NCBI GenBank assembly: GCA_934670175.1
Contig: CAKUOX010000093.1
Location: forward strand, 1-7,508
Length of the DNA: 7,508 nt
Direction of reading: 5' to 3'
Source of the DNA: an uncultured Clostridia bacterium
GTDB taxonomy: Bacteria > Bacillota > Clostridia > Christensenellales > Aristaeellaceae
Shown here: one piece after another, positions 1-4,451 of the stretch
Layout: every line of letters starts with the position of its first letter
Numbering within the stretch: the first letter of the stretch is position 1
Position numbers and translations under genes: made by a program
The notes under the pieces: generated by a model
Seen by the model: only the letters and a program-made list of their open reading frames with translations
Databases searched by the model: none
What the model was told of the DNA's origin: nothing

Positions 1-40
1 GGGTGGCAGTGGCGGGGGAGCGTGCTTCCCCGTCCACCAG

Positions 41-64
41 CTTGTCAAAAACCTTTTTGACAAG
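41..64. repeat. Perfect 11-bp inverted repeat beyond the trxA terminator
   Basis: CTTGTCAAAAA at 41-51 is the exact reverse complement of TTTTTGACAAG at 54-64, with two bases between. It lies just past the trxA terminator as read on the minus strand. It could be a back-up terminator or part of a repeat that continues off the left edge. Bases 2-38 also hold a weaker nested palindrome (GGTGG with CCACC, GGGGA with TCCCC). The symmetry is visible directly; the function is unknown. Confidence 0.6.
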
Positions 65-70
65 CCAAAA

Positions 71-102
71 GGCGGCGGCTTCCACGCTCGGAAGCCGCCG
101 CC
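71..102 (-). terminator. Rho-independent terminator of trxA
   Basis: GGCGGCGGCTTCC at 71-83 pairs perfectly with GGAAGCCGCCGCC at 90-102 around a 6-base loop. Read on the minus strand, this 13-bp GC-rich stem starts 12 bases after the trxA stop codon and is followed by TTTT (positions 70-67). That is the classic intrinsic terminator layout, with a rather short T tract. Confidence 0.85.
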
Positions 103-114
103 TCTGCTGTTTTC

Positions 115-423
115 TTATCCGATCAGCTTTTCCAGCTCCGCCATATCGACGTAGCCCACGGACTGACCCGCGAGCTTGCCGCCCTTGAACAGCAGCAGCG
201 TCGGGATCGCCGCGATGTGATATGCCGCTGCCAAATCGGGATTTTCATCCACGTTCACCTTGGCAACGTCAATCTCCGGATGCGCAGCCGCCAGCTTTTC
301 CAGCTCCGGCGCGAGCATCTTGCACGGGCCGCACCAGGTCGCCCAGAAATCCACCAGCACAGTGCGTTCGCTCTTGATGACCTCATTTTCAAAATTGGCG
401 CCGCTTACAGTTTTAATCGCCAT
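115..423 (-). CDS. trxA: Thioredoxin
   Basis: Small cytoplasmic dithiol-disulfide oxidoreductase of 102 residues, the usual length of a bacterial thioredoxin. The redox centre W30-C31-G32-P33-C34 follows VDFWAT, and the conserved cis-proline segment A-I-P74-T is present. The family reduces disulfides in client proteins such as ribonucleotide reductase and peroxiredoxins, and is itself reduced by thioredoxin reductase, which is not encoded in this window. The start is supported by GGAGGTG five bases upstream (429-435). It lies in the same direction as proBA, 71 bases after the proA stop, but has its own sigma-A-like promoter whose -35 box begins 4 bases past proA. It is therefore probably transcribed independently, with possible read-through from proBA. 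Nothing is truncated or unusual. Confidence 0.97.
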   Translation of the reverse strand: MAIKTVSGANFENEVIKSERTVLVDFWATWCGPCKMLAPELEKLAAAHPEIDVAKVNVDENPDLAAAYHIAAIPTLLLFKGGKLAGQSVGYVDMAELEKLIG

Positions 424-439
424 AATAACACCTCCGTCT

Positions 440-456
440 GCGGGCCCTTCACCCGC
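440..456 (-). other. Small hairpin in the trxA leader
   Basis: GCGGG at 440-444 pairs with CCCGC at 452-456, giving a 5-bp stem in the predicted trxA 5' untranslated region, just upstream of the ribosome binding site. It may stabilise the transcript. The stem is short and could be chance. Confidence 0.3.
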
Positions 457-461
457 CAGAT

Positions 462-490
462 ACTATATACCCGTTTTGATCGCGCTTCAA
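462..490 (-). promoter_or_regulatory. Sigma-A-type promoter of trxA
   Basis: On the minus strand TTGAAG (485-490) is followed after exactly 17 bases by TATAGT (462-467). Transcription would start near 455, giving a leader of about 30 bases before the trxA ATG. The -35 box sits immediately downstream of the proA stop codon (495-497). Box sequences and spacing are seen; activity is inferred. Confidence 0.7.
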
Positions 491-494
491 ACAC

Positions 495-1745
495 TCAGAC
501 GCGCACCTGACCGTCTCCGCGCACGATAAATTTGTAGGAAACCAGCTGGTTCAGCCCCAGCGGGCCGCGCGCATGCAGCTTCTGCGTGGAAATGCCGATC
601 TCCGCGCCCAGGCCGAATTCGCCGCCGTCGGTAAAGCGCGTGGAAGCGTTCACATACACCGCCGCCGCATCCACCAGCGCGGTAAAGCGCTCCGCCGCCG
701 CGTAATCGCGGGTCACGATGGCTTCGCTGTGGCGCGTGGAATAGCGGTCGATGTGCGCAATGGCTTCGTCGATGCCGCCGACCACCTTCACCGCCAGAAT
801 ATAATCCAGGAATTCCTTCGCATAGTCCTCTTCCGCGGCGGGCTTCGCCTCGGGCAGAATGCGCAGCGTTTCCGCGCAGCCGCGAATTTCCACCTGCTTT
901 TCGCGCAGCCTCGCCGCAATGGCCGGCAGCGCCTGCGCCGCGATGTCCCGATCCACCAGCAGCGTCTCCATCGCGTTGCACACCGACGGGCGCGAGGTCT
1001 TAGCATTGAACACGATCTCCGCCGCCATGTCGATGTCCGCCGTTTTTTCCACATAAACGTGGCAATTGCCCACGCCCGTTTCGATCACCGGCACGGTGGC
1101 ATTCTCCACAACGCTGCGGATCAGCCCTGCGCCGCCGCGCGGGATCAGCAGGTCAACATAGCCGTTCATCCGCATCAGCGCCGCTGCACTTTCGCGGCTG
1201 GTGTCCTCGATCAGGATCACGCTGTCCGGATCCATGCCGGCGCGCTCCAGCCCGCGCCAAAGCGCATGCGCAATGGCCGTATTGGAGCGAATAGCTTCGC
1301 TGCCGCCGCGCAGTATGCAGGCGTTGCCGCTTTTAAAGCACAATGCAGCCGCGTCGCCGGTCACATTCGGCCGCGCCTCGTAGATCACGCCGATCACGCC
1401 GAAGGGCACGGTGCGCCGCTCCAGCCGCAGACCGTTGACCAGCGTATCGCCATCCAGCACCCGCCCCACGGGGTCGGGCATGGCGGCCACCTTGCACATG
1501 CCGTCCGCCATGCCGGTAAGCCGCGCTTCGTTCAGCCGCAGCCGATCCAGCATCGCCTCGGACATGCCGTGCGCGCGCGCCGCTTCCAGATCTTCCGCAT
1601 TCGCCGCAAATATTTCCTGTGCCGAGGCAACCACCGCATCCGCCATCATACAAAGCGCATCGCGCTTCGCGGTCGCGCTCGCCGCAGCCAGAGCCCGCGC
1701 CGCAGCCTTTGCGCGCCTTCCGATATCCTGCATATCCAGCTTCAT
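495..1745 (-). CDS. proA: Gamma-glutamyl phosphate reductase (glutamate-5-semialdehyde dehydrogenase)
   Basis: Second enzyme of proline biosynthesis: NADPH-dependent reduction of gamma-glutamyl phosphate to glutamate 5-semialdehyde, which cyclises to pyrroline-5-carboxylate. The 416-residue protein has the full family length and the aldehyde dehydrogenase fold. The catalytic cysteine is C228 in ETGVGNCHVYVE. The ProA signature at residues 322-342 is intact (V-x5-A-I-A-H-I-x2-Y-S-T-x-H-S-E-x-I), and the C-terminal LHARGPLGLNQLVSYK block is typical. I use the ATG at 1745 rather than an in-frame start 28 codons further upstream, because the ATG has GGAGG at a good distance and the extension would overlap proB. 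It follows proB by one base (TAA-T-ATG), so the two are almost certainly co-transcribed and translationally coupled. The enzyme that completes proline synthesis (ProC) is not in the window. Confidence 0.97.
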   Translation of the reverse strand: MKLDMQDIGRRAKAAARALAAASATAKRDALCMMADAVVASAQEIFAANAEDLEAARAHGMSEAMLDRLRLNEARLTGMADGMCKVAAMPDPVGRVLDGDTLVNGLRLERRTVPFGVIGVIYEARPNVTGDAAALCFKSGNACILRGGSEAIRSNTAIAHALWRGLERAGMDPDSVILIEDTSRESAAALMRMNGYVDLLIPRGGAGLIRSVVENATVPVIETGVGNCHVYVEKTADIDMAAEIVFNAKTSRPSVCNAMETLLVDRDIAAQALPAIAARLREKQVEIRGCAETLRILPEAKPAAEEDYAKEFLDYILAVKVVGGIDEAIAHIDRYSTRHSEAIVTRDYAAAERFTALVDAAAVYVNASTRFTDGGEFGLGAEIGISTQKLHARGPLGLNQLVSYKFIVRGDGQVRV

Positions 1746-1746
1746 A

Positions 1747-2541
1747 TTATTTGCCTCCGTTCGCCGTAAACACCGTGCCGACGGCCTCGCCGCCGAGCAG
1801 GCGATACATGATTTCCGGATCCGAGCCATCTACAATGGCCGTGGTAATGCCCGCGGACGTGGCCAGCTCCGCCGCCACCACCTTGGTGTACATGCCGCCG
1901 GTGCCGCGCGCAGAGCCTGCGCCGCCTGCGATCCGCTTCGTGTTCTCGTCGATCTTATCCACCACATGGATCAGCGGCGCATCCGGATACTCCTTCGGGT
2001 TTTGCGCGTGAAGACCGTCAATGTCCGTCAGGATCACCAGCGCGTCCGCGCGTACCGCGCGCGCCACCACCGCCGACAGCGTATCGTTGTCGCCGAATTC
2101 AATTTCCTCGGTAGATACCGTATCGTTTTCATTAATGATCGGCAGCGCGCCCAGATCCAGCAGCCGCGCAAAGGCGCTGCGAATGTTGTTCAGGCGCAGC
2201 GCATCGTCCACACAGTCGCGCGTGAGCAGCACCTGCGCCGTGGTCTGGCCATATTCGCCGAACAGCTTGTCGTATATATACATCAGCTCGCACTGCCCCA
2301 CCGCAGCGCAGGCCTGACGGCCGCCGAGATCATGCGGCTTGGCGGGCAGCTTCAGCTTGCCCACGCCCACAGCGATCGCGCCGGACGATACCAGAATAAT
2401 CTCCATTCCCCGATTGCGCAAATCCACCAGCACCCGTGCAAGCCTGTCCATGCGGCGAAGGTTCAGCCGAGCCGTTTCGTAGGTCAGCGTAGAGGTACCC
2501 ACCTTAACGACCAGGCGGCGCGTATTTTCAAAATAATTCAT
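1747..2541 (-). CDS. proB: Glutamate 5-kinase, short form without PUA domain
   Basis: First and usually committed step of proline biosynthesis: ATP-dependent phosphorylation of L-glutamate to gamma-glutamyl phosphate. It is an amino acid kinase-fold protein of 264 residues. Visible motifs are the N-terminal VVKVGTSTLT (11-20), VSSGAIAVG (51-59), the IINENDTV/EFGDNDTLSA segment (135-158), LTDIDGLH (171-178) and GTGGMYTK (213-220). The protein ends after the kinase domain. The E. coli enzyme is about 100 residues longer because of a C-terminal PUA domain, and short forms are known in several Bacillota. The ATG at 2541 is chosen over a start 34 codons upstream because GGAGGAG (2548-2554) lies six bases before it and the promoter lies inside the longer version. 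Enzymes of this family are commonly feedback-inhibited by proline; I cannot tell whether this one is. Confidence 0.96.
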   Translation of the reverse strand: MNYFENTRRLVVKVGTSTLTYETARLNLRRMDRLARVLVDLRNRGMEIILVSSGAIAVGVGKLKLPAKPHDLGGRQACAAVGQCELMYIYDKLFGEYGQTTAQVLLTRDCVDDALRLNNIRSAFARLLDLGALPIINENDTVSTEEIEFGDNDTLSAVVARAVRADALVILTDIDGLHAQNPKEYPDAPLIHVVDKIDENTKRIAGGAGSARGTGGMYTKVVAAELATSAGITTAIVDGSDPEIMYRLLGGEAVGTVFTANGGK

Positions 2542-2567
2542 GACCGGCTCCTCCATTTCTTCTGCAC

Positions 2568-2596
2568 AGTATAGCACACGGATGTGAAATTGTAAA
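2568..2596 (-). promoter_or_regulatory. Sigma-A-type promoter of proBA
   Basis: On the minus strand TTTACA (2591-2596) and TATACT (2568-2573) are separated by exactly 17 bases. The predicted transcription start near 2561 leaves a leader of only about 20 bases, most of it the ribosome binding site GGAGGAG (2548-2554). Such a short leader leaves no room for a riboswitch, T-box or attenuator, so any proline control would have to be at the promoter or at the enzyme. Confidence 0.75.
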
Positions 2597-2702
2597 CGCG
2601 GTTTTCGTATAATATAAACGCAAAAAAGCGGCAATTCCCGCACCCATCCGGCCTGCGCTTATTGCCCCGATCCCGTCGTTACTGAATGAGTGCAAAGATA
2701 AA

Positions 2703-2740
2703 GAGCGCGTGCGAGAAAGCGTCCCTTCTCGCACGCGCTC
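2703..2740. repeat. Perfect hairpin, possible terminator of the SGNH hydrolase transcript
   Basis: A 15-bp perfect stem (2703-2717 with 2726-2740; left arm GAGCGCGTGCGAGAA) closes an 8-base loop. Read on the minus strand it is followed by TTTATCTTT, a broken T tract, so it could terminate minus-strand transcripts coming from the hydrolase gene almost 290 bases upstream. It is also the outermost part of the structured block ending at 3010. The stem is certain; the terminator role is tentative. Confidence 0.5.
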
Positions 2741-2766
2741 AGGATGTTGACAAAGTCAACATCCTG
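2740..2766. repeat. Perfect 12-bp hairpin with AAA loop
   Basis: CAGGATGTTGAC at 2740-2751 is the exact reverse complement of GTCAACATCCTG at 2755-2766, separated by AAA. It abuts the hairpin at 2703-2740 on one side and the branched inverted repeat on the other, with essentially no unpaired DNA between them. No T tract follows on either strand, so it is not an obvious terminator. Confidence 0.75.
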
Positions 2767-3010
2767 CCAGACGCTGAGAAACCCTGCAAGACAAGAAAAC
2801 GCGGGCTGCAAATGAGGGCGCATACATAATACGCACCGAAGACCCGCAAAGCGGGTTTCGGCAGCGCCGCGCGAATCCTTCGGATTCCAGCGCGGGCTGG
2901 TCGCGCCTGCAGGGCGCTGCAGTGGCGCGACTGCTTCGACGTATGTAACCGATTTTGCAGCCTGCGTTGACGAAGTAAGCAGAAATTTCTGCATTTGCAG
3001 GGTTTGGCAG
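2764..3010. repeat. Nested inverted repeat enclosing three hairpins (cloverleaf-like non-coding element)
   Basis: The two ends fold back on each other in collinear blocks: CTGCCA (2764-2769) with TGGCAG (3005-3010); AAACCCTGCAA (2779-2789) with TTGCAGGGTTT (2995-3005), sharing base 3005; a 15-base block 2798-2812 with 2954-2968 (one G-T pair); and CATAC (2821-2825) with GTATG (2941-2945). Inside lie three hairpins: 2836-2847 with 2851-2861, one bulge; 2867-2878 with 2882-2895, two-base bulge; and GTCGCGCC (2900-2907) with GGCGCGAC (2924-2931), with an inner TGCAG/CTGCA stem. A 14-base palindrome, GCAGAAATTTCTGC, sits in the right arm at 2979-2992. Open frames here show no family motif and lack a credible ribosome binding site. 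It could be a dispersed palindromic repeat (MITE-like) or a structured RNA. I do not recognise it as a known RNA family. Confidence 0.65.
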
Positions 3011-3027
3011 TGGTCTGAGCACTCCGA

Positions 3028-3696
3028 TCATTGCAGCAGCGGTACAACGGCCTCATAGATCACGCGATGCCCGCGCTCGTTTGGATGAATGCCGTCCACG
3101 CACACCAGCTCCTCGGTATCCCCAGCCAGCATTCTGGAACGAATATCCACCAGCTTTACGCTCAGGCGCTCCGCCAACGCAGCCACATGGTTGGCATAGT
3201 TTTCCTGCCAACGGAAAATGGCCTCCACGTCGCCCAGGTATTTCAAAATATTATCGGCGTTCAGTCCGCGGGAGACCCAGTCGAAATAACGGTATGCGAC
3301 CAGCGGCGGCGGCGTTACCAGCACAGGCTCAGCATCTGCGGCGCGCACGCGGTCCACCATCTCCTCCAGATTGCGGCTGAACTGCTCGACCGGCACCTTG
3401 CCATACTGCAGCACATCCGGATGCTCCGCCACGGCCCGCCAGTCCAGGTCGCAGTCGTTTCCGCCATATTCGATTACGGTGATCTCGCCGGGCTTCAGCG
3501 CCTCCGGCTGCATGCGGGCAAGTCCGTCCTGCGAGGTTTGTCCCATCACGGCATGATTCTCGACCGCCACGCCGCCCTCGCGCTTGATCAGCTGAAGGCA
3601 GCTGTCGCGGCAAACGGCATAACGCCCGCGCACCTCATCAAACACAACGCCCTTGGCAATGGAATCTCCCCAAACGCTCAGACAAGCAGAAAACAC
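3028..3696 (-). CDS. SGNH/GDSL-family hydrolase (putative esterase/lipase)
   Basis: Probable cytoplasmic serine hydrolase of 222 residues with no signal peptide. The family blocks are in order: G10-D11-S12 (nucleophile serine) in VWGDSIAKG; block II glycine around G52 (AVMGQTS); block III G-G79-N80-D81 (oxyanion hole); and block V D201-G-I-H204-P completing the catalytic triad. The family cleaves esters, acyl or acetyl groups on lipids, sugars or thioesters; the substrate here cannot be read from sequence. I choose the GTG start at 3696 because GGAGG (3704-3708) lies seven bases before it and because it places the nucleophile block close to the N-terminus, as is usual. A TTG ten codons upstream is in frame but would place the ribosome binding site inside the gene. 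It is transcribed divergently from the DUF1836 gene. Its 3' side runs into the structured block that ends at 3010. Confidence 0.9.
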   Translation of the reverse strand: MFSACLSVWGDSIAKGVVFDEVRGRYAVCRDSCLQLIKREGGVAVENHAVMGQTSQDGLARMQPEALKPGEITVIEYGGNDCDLDWRAVAEHPDVLQYGKVPVEQFSRNLEEMVDRVRAADAEPVLVTPPPLVAYRYFDWVSRGLNADNILKYLGDVEAIFRWQENYANHVAALAERLSVKLVDIRSRMLAGDTEELVCVDGIHPNERGHRVIYEAVVPLLQ

Positions 3697-3703
3697 ATTA
3701 TCG

Positions 3704-3708
3704 CCTCC
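3704..3708 (-). promoter_or_regulatory. Ribosome binding site fixing a GTG start
   Basis: GGAGG on the minus strand, seven bases before the GTG at 3694-3696. It decides the start of the SGNH hydrolase in favour of GTG over the in-frame TTG at 3724-3726. Confidence 0.8.
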
Positions 3709-3732
3709 ATAGAATCTGGTTTTCAATACTAG

Positions 3733-3759
3733 ATTATATCATTTTTCATTATTTGTCAA
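3733..3759 (-). promoter_or_regulatory. Promoter of the SGNH hydrolase, consensus boxes with short spacer
   Basis: On the minus strand a perfect TTGACA (3754-3759) and a perfect TATAAT (3733-3738) are separated by only 15 bases, two fewer than the sigma-A optimum. A shifted -10 (TAATCT) would give 17 bases. The AT-rich setting in a GC-rich window supports a promoter. The short spacer may reduce strength or make it depend on a regulator. Confidence 0.6.
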
Positions 3760-3778
3760 GTGTTTTTCAAAAGCAGTA

Positions 3779-3807
3779 TTTGCAAACCAGAAAAAATATG
3801 CTATAAT
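3779..3807 (+). promoter_or_regulatory. Extended -10 promoter of the DUF1836 gene
   Basis: TATAAT at 3802-3807 is preceded by TG at 3799-3800, giving the extended -10 form TGNTATAAT. A weak -35 candidate, TTTGCA at 3779-3784, lies 17 bases upstream. Transcription would start near 3814 and give a leader of about 70 bases. It diverges from the hydrolase promoter, with about 20 bases between the two -35 regions. Confidence 0.7.
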
Positions 3808-3815
3808 AGGATTCA

Positions 3816-3858
3816 GGAAAATCTGCGGATTTCCCAAGTCGGCGGATAGCGCGCCGAC
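3816..3858 (+). other. Two hairpins in the DUF1836 leader
   Basis: GGAAAATC at 3816-3823 can pair with GATTTCC at 3828-3834 (one bulged A), and GTCGGCG at 3838-3844 pairs perfectly with CGCCGAC at 3852-3858 across a 7-base loop. Both lie between the predicted transcription start and the ribosome binding site (GGAGGGG from 3871). No T tract follows, so these are not a terminator. They could be a protein-binding or mRNA-stability element. Confidence 0.4.
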
Positions 3859-3882
3859 GATCAGCCGGTAGGAGGGGTGTAA

Positions 3883-4395
3883 ATGGAAAACGAACGGGAT
3901 CGCGTGTGGGGTGAAATTTCCCGATACAGCCCAGTGCCGTGGGAAAGCATACCGGACCTTGGGCTGTACATGGATCAGGTCATCACCTTCATCACCCGCG
4001 CCTACGAGCCGCTTTACGGCGAGTCCACCAAGGGCTATCTCTCCGCGCCGATGATAAACAATTACGTCAAAAACAAGCTGATTCCCCGCCCCAGCGGCAA
4101 AAAATACAGCCGCATGCAGATCGCAATGCTGATCATGATCGTGTCGCTCAAGCGCGTCTGCATGATGGAGGATATCCGCGCGATGATCAGCGTCGAGGAT
4201 GAGTCGGACGTTCAGCAGCTCTATGCACAGTTTTGCGCCCGCCAGCAGCAGGCCATTGCGCAGATGATCGAGAGCGCGAGCGCCGTTTCCCCCGCGATGG
4301 ACTGCGCCATATTCTCCTCCGCTTATCGCGCGGGCTGCGAGGCGCTGCTCTTTGGCGGCCTTCCGGAGCAGGGCGAGGCTGAGGAAGAGCAATAA
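3883..4395 (+). CDS. DUF1836 domain-containing protein, putative HTH regulator
   Basis: A 170-residue soluble protein. The segment from about residue 22 (ESIPDLGLYMDQVITFI) through 51-105 (GYLSAPMINNYVKNKLIPRPSGKKYSRMQIAMLIMIVSLKRV) resembles the DUF1836 family of Bacillota. The stretch SAPMINNYVKNKLIPRP followed by KKYSRMQI has the look of a MerR-like winged helix: recognition helix, basic turn, then the Tyr/Ser-containing wing. DNA binding is therefore plausible but not proven, and no target is known to me. The C-terminal part (about 107-160) is helical and glutamine-rich, and the last residues are acidic. The ATG follows GGAGGGG at a normal distance. The gene has its own promoter and lies 56 bases before dacA on the same strand, separated by a terminator-like hairpin. 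Regulation of dacA or of the divergent hydrolase is only a neighbourhood guess. Confidence 0.82.
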   Translation: MENERDRVWGEISRYSPVPWESIPDLGLYMDQVITFITRAYEPLYGESTKGYLSAPMINNYVKNKLIPRPSGKKYSRMQIAMLIMIVSLKRVCMMEDIRAMISVEDESDVQQLYAQFCARQQQAIAQMIESASAVSPAMDCAIFSSAYRAGCEALLFGGLPEQGEAEEEQ

Positions 4396-4411
4396 GCCGC
4401 GTCCGCCGACA

Positions 4412-4417
4412 TATAAT
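4412..4417 (+). promoter_or_regulatory. Candidate -10 box for dacA
   Basis: TATAAT at 4412-4417 would start transcription near 4424, 28 bases before the dacA ATG. There is no convincing -35 box 16-18 bases upstream and no TG extension, so this is only a candidate. If used, the transcript would begin inside the left arm of the hairpin at 4418-4444. Confidence 0.4.
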
Positions 4418-4449
4418 AACCTTCGATGGAATACGTCGGAGGTTTTTTT
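4418..4449 (+). terminator. Terminator-like hairpin containing the dacA ribosome binding site
   Basis: AACCTTCGA (4418-4426) pairs with TCGGAGGTT (4436-4444): nine base pairs including one G-U, with a 9-base loop. Seven T residues run from 4443 to 4449. This is a plausible intrinsic terminator for the DUF1836 transcript. The right arm contains GGAGG (4438-4442), nine bases before the dacA ATG at 4452, so a read-through transcript would have that ribosome binding site paired. The stem is AT-rich in part and only moderately stable. Confidence 0.6.
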
Positions 4450-4451
4450 AT

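Noticed and set aside
573..1769. Plus-strand open frame of 398 codons antisense to proA
   Set aside because: It is a shadow of the GC-rich proA gene. The product is unusually rich in His, Arg and Gln with no family resemblance, while proA has all its signatures.
1746..1829. Longer proA start 28 codons upstream
   Set aside because: It would overlap the end of proB, and the extension is not ProA-like. The ATG at 1745 has a proper ribosome binding site.
1411..2574. Plus-strand open frame of 387 codons antisense to proA and proB
   Set aside because: It spans two well-supported genes on the other strand, has low-complexity Ala/Arg/Ser composition and no motifs.
2542..2643. Longer proB start 34 codons upstream
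   Set aside because: The extension contains the predicted promoter and ribosome binding site, and MNYFENTRRLVVKVGTS is a normal ProB N-terminus.
2542..2702. Riboswitch or T-box ahead of proBA
   Set aside because: The promoter at 2568-2596 leaves a leader of only about 20 bases, too short for a riboswitch or T-box, and no specifier or antiterminator motif is visible further upstream.
2747..2752. TTGACA resembling a perfect -35 box
   Set aside because: It lies within the perfect hairpin at 2740-2766 and no -10 box lies 15-19 bases downstream on the plus strand.
2659..2994. Minus-strand open frame of 111 codons, with other frames of 88-105 codons overlapping it
   Set aside because: The frames lie across the nested palindromes, several frames are open at once, there is no convincing ribosome binding site and no recognisable domain. 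The palindromic structure explains the sequence better than coding does.
2703..3010. CRISPR array or direct-repeat array
   Set aside because: The repeats here are inverted and nested, with no regular direct repeats or spacers. No CRISPR-like array occurs anywhere in the window.
3697..3726. TTG start ten codons upstream of the chosen SGNH hydrolase start
   Set aside because: The GGAGG at 3704-3708 lies inside that extension and is ideally spaced for the GTG at 3696.
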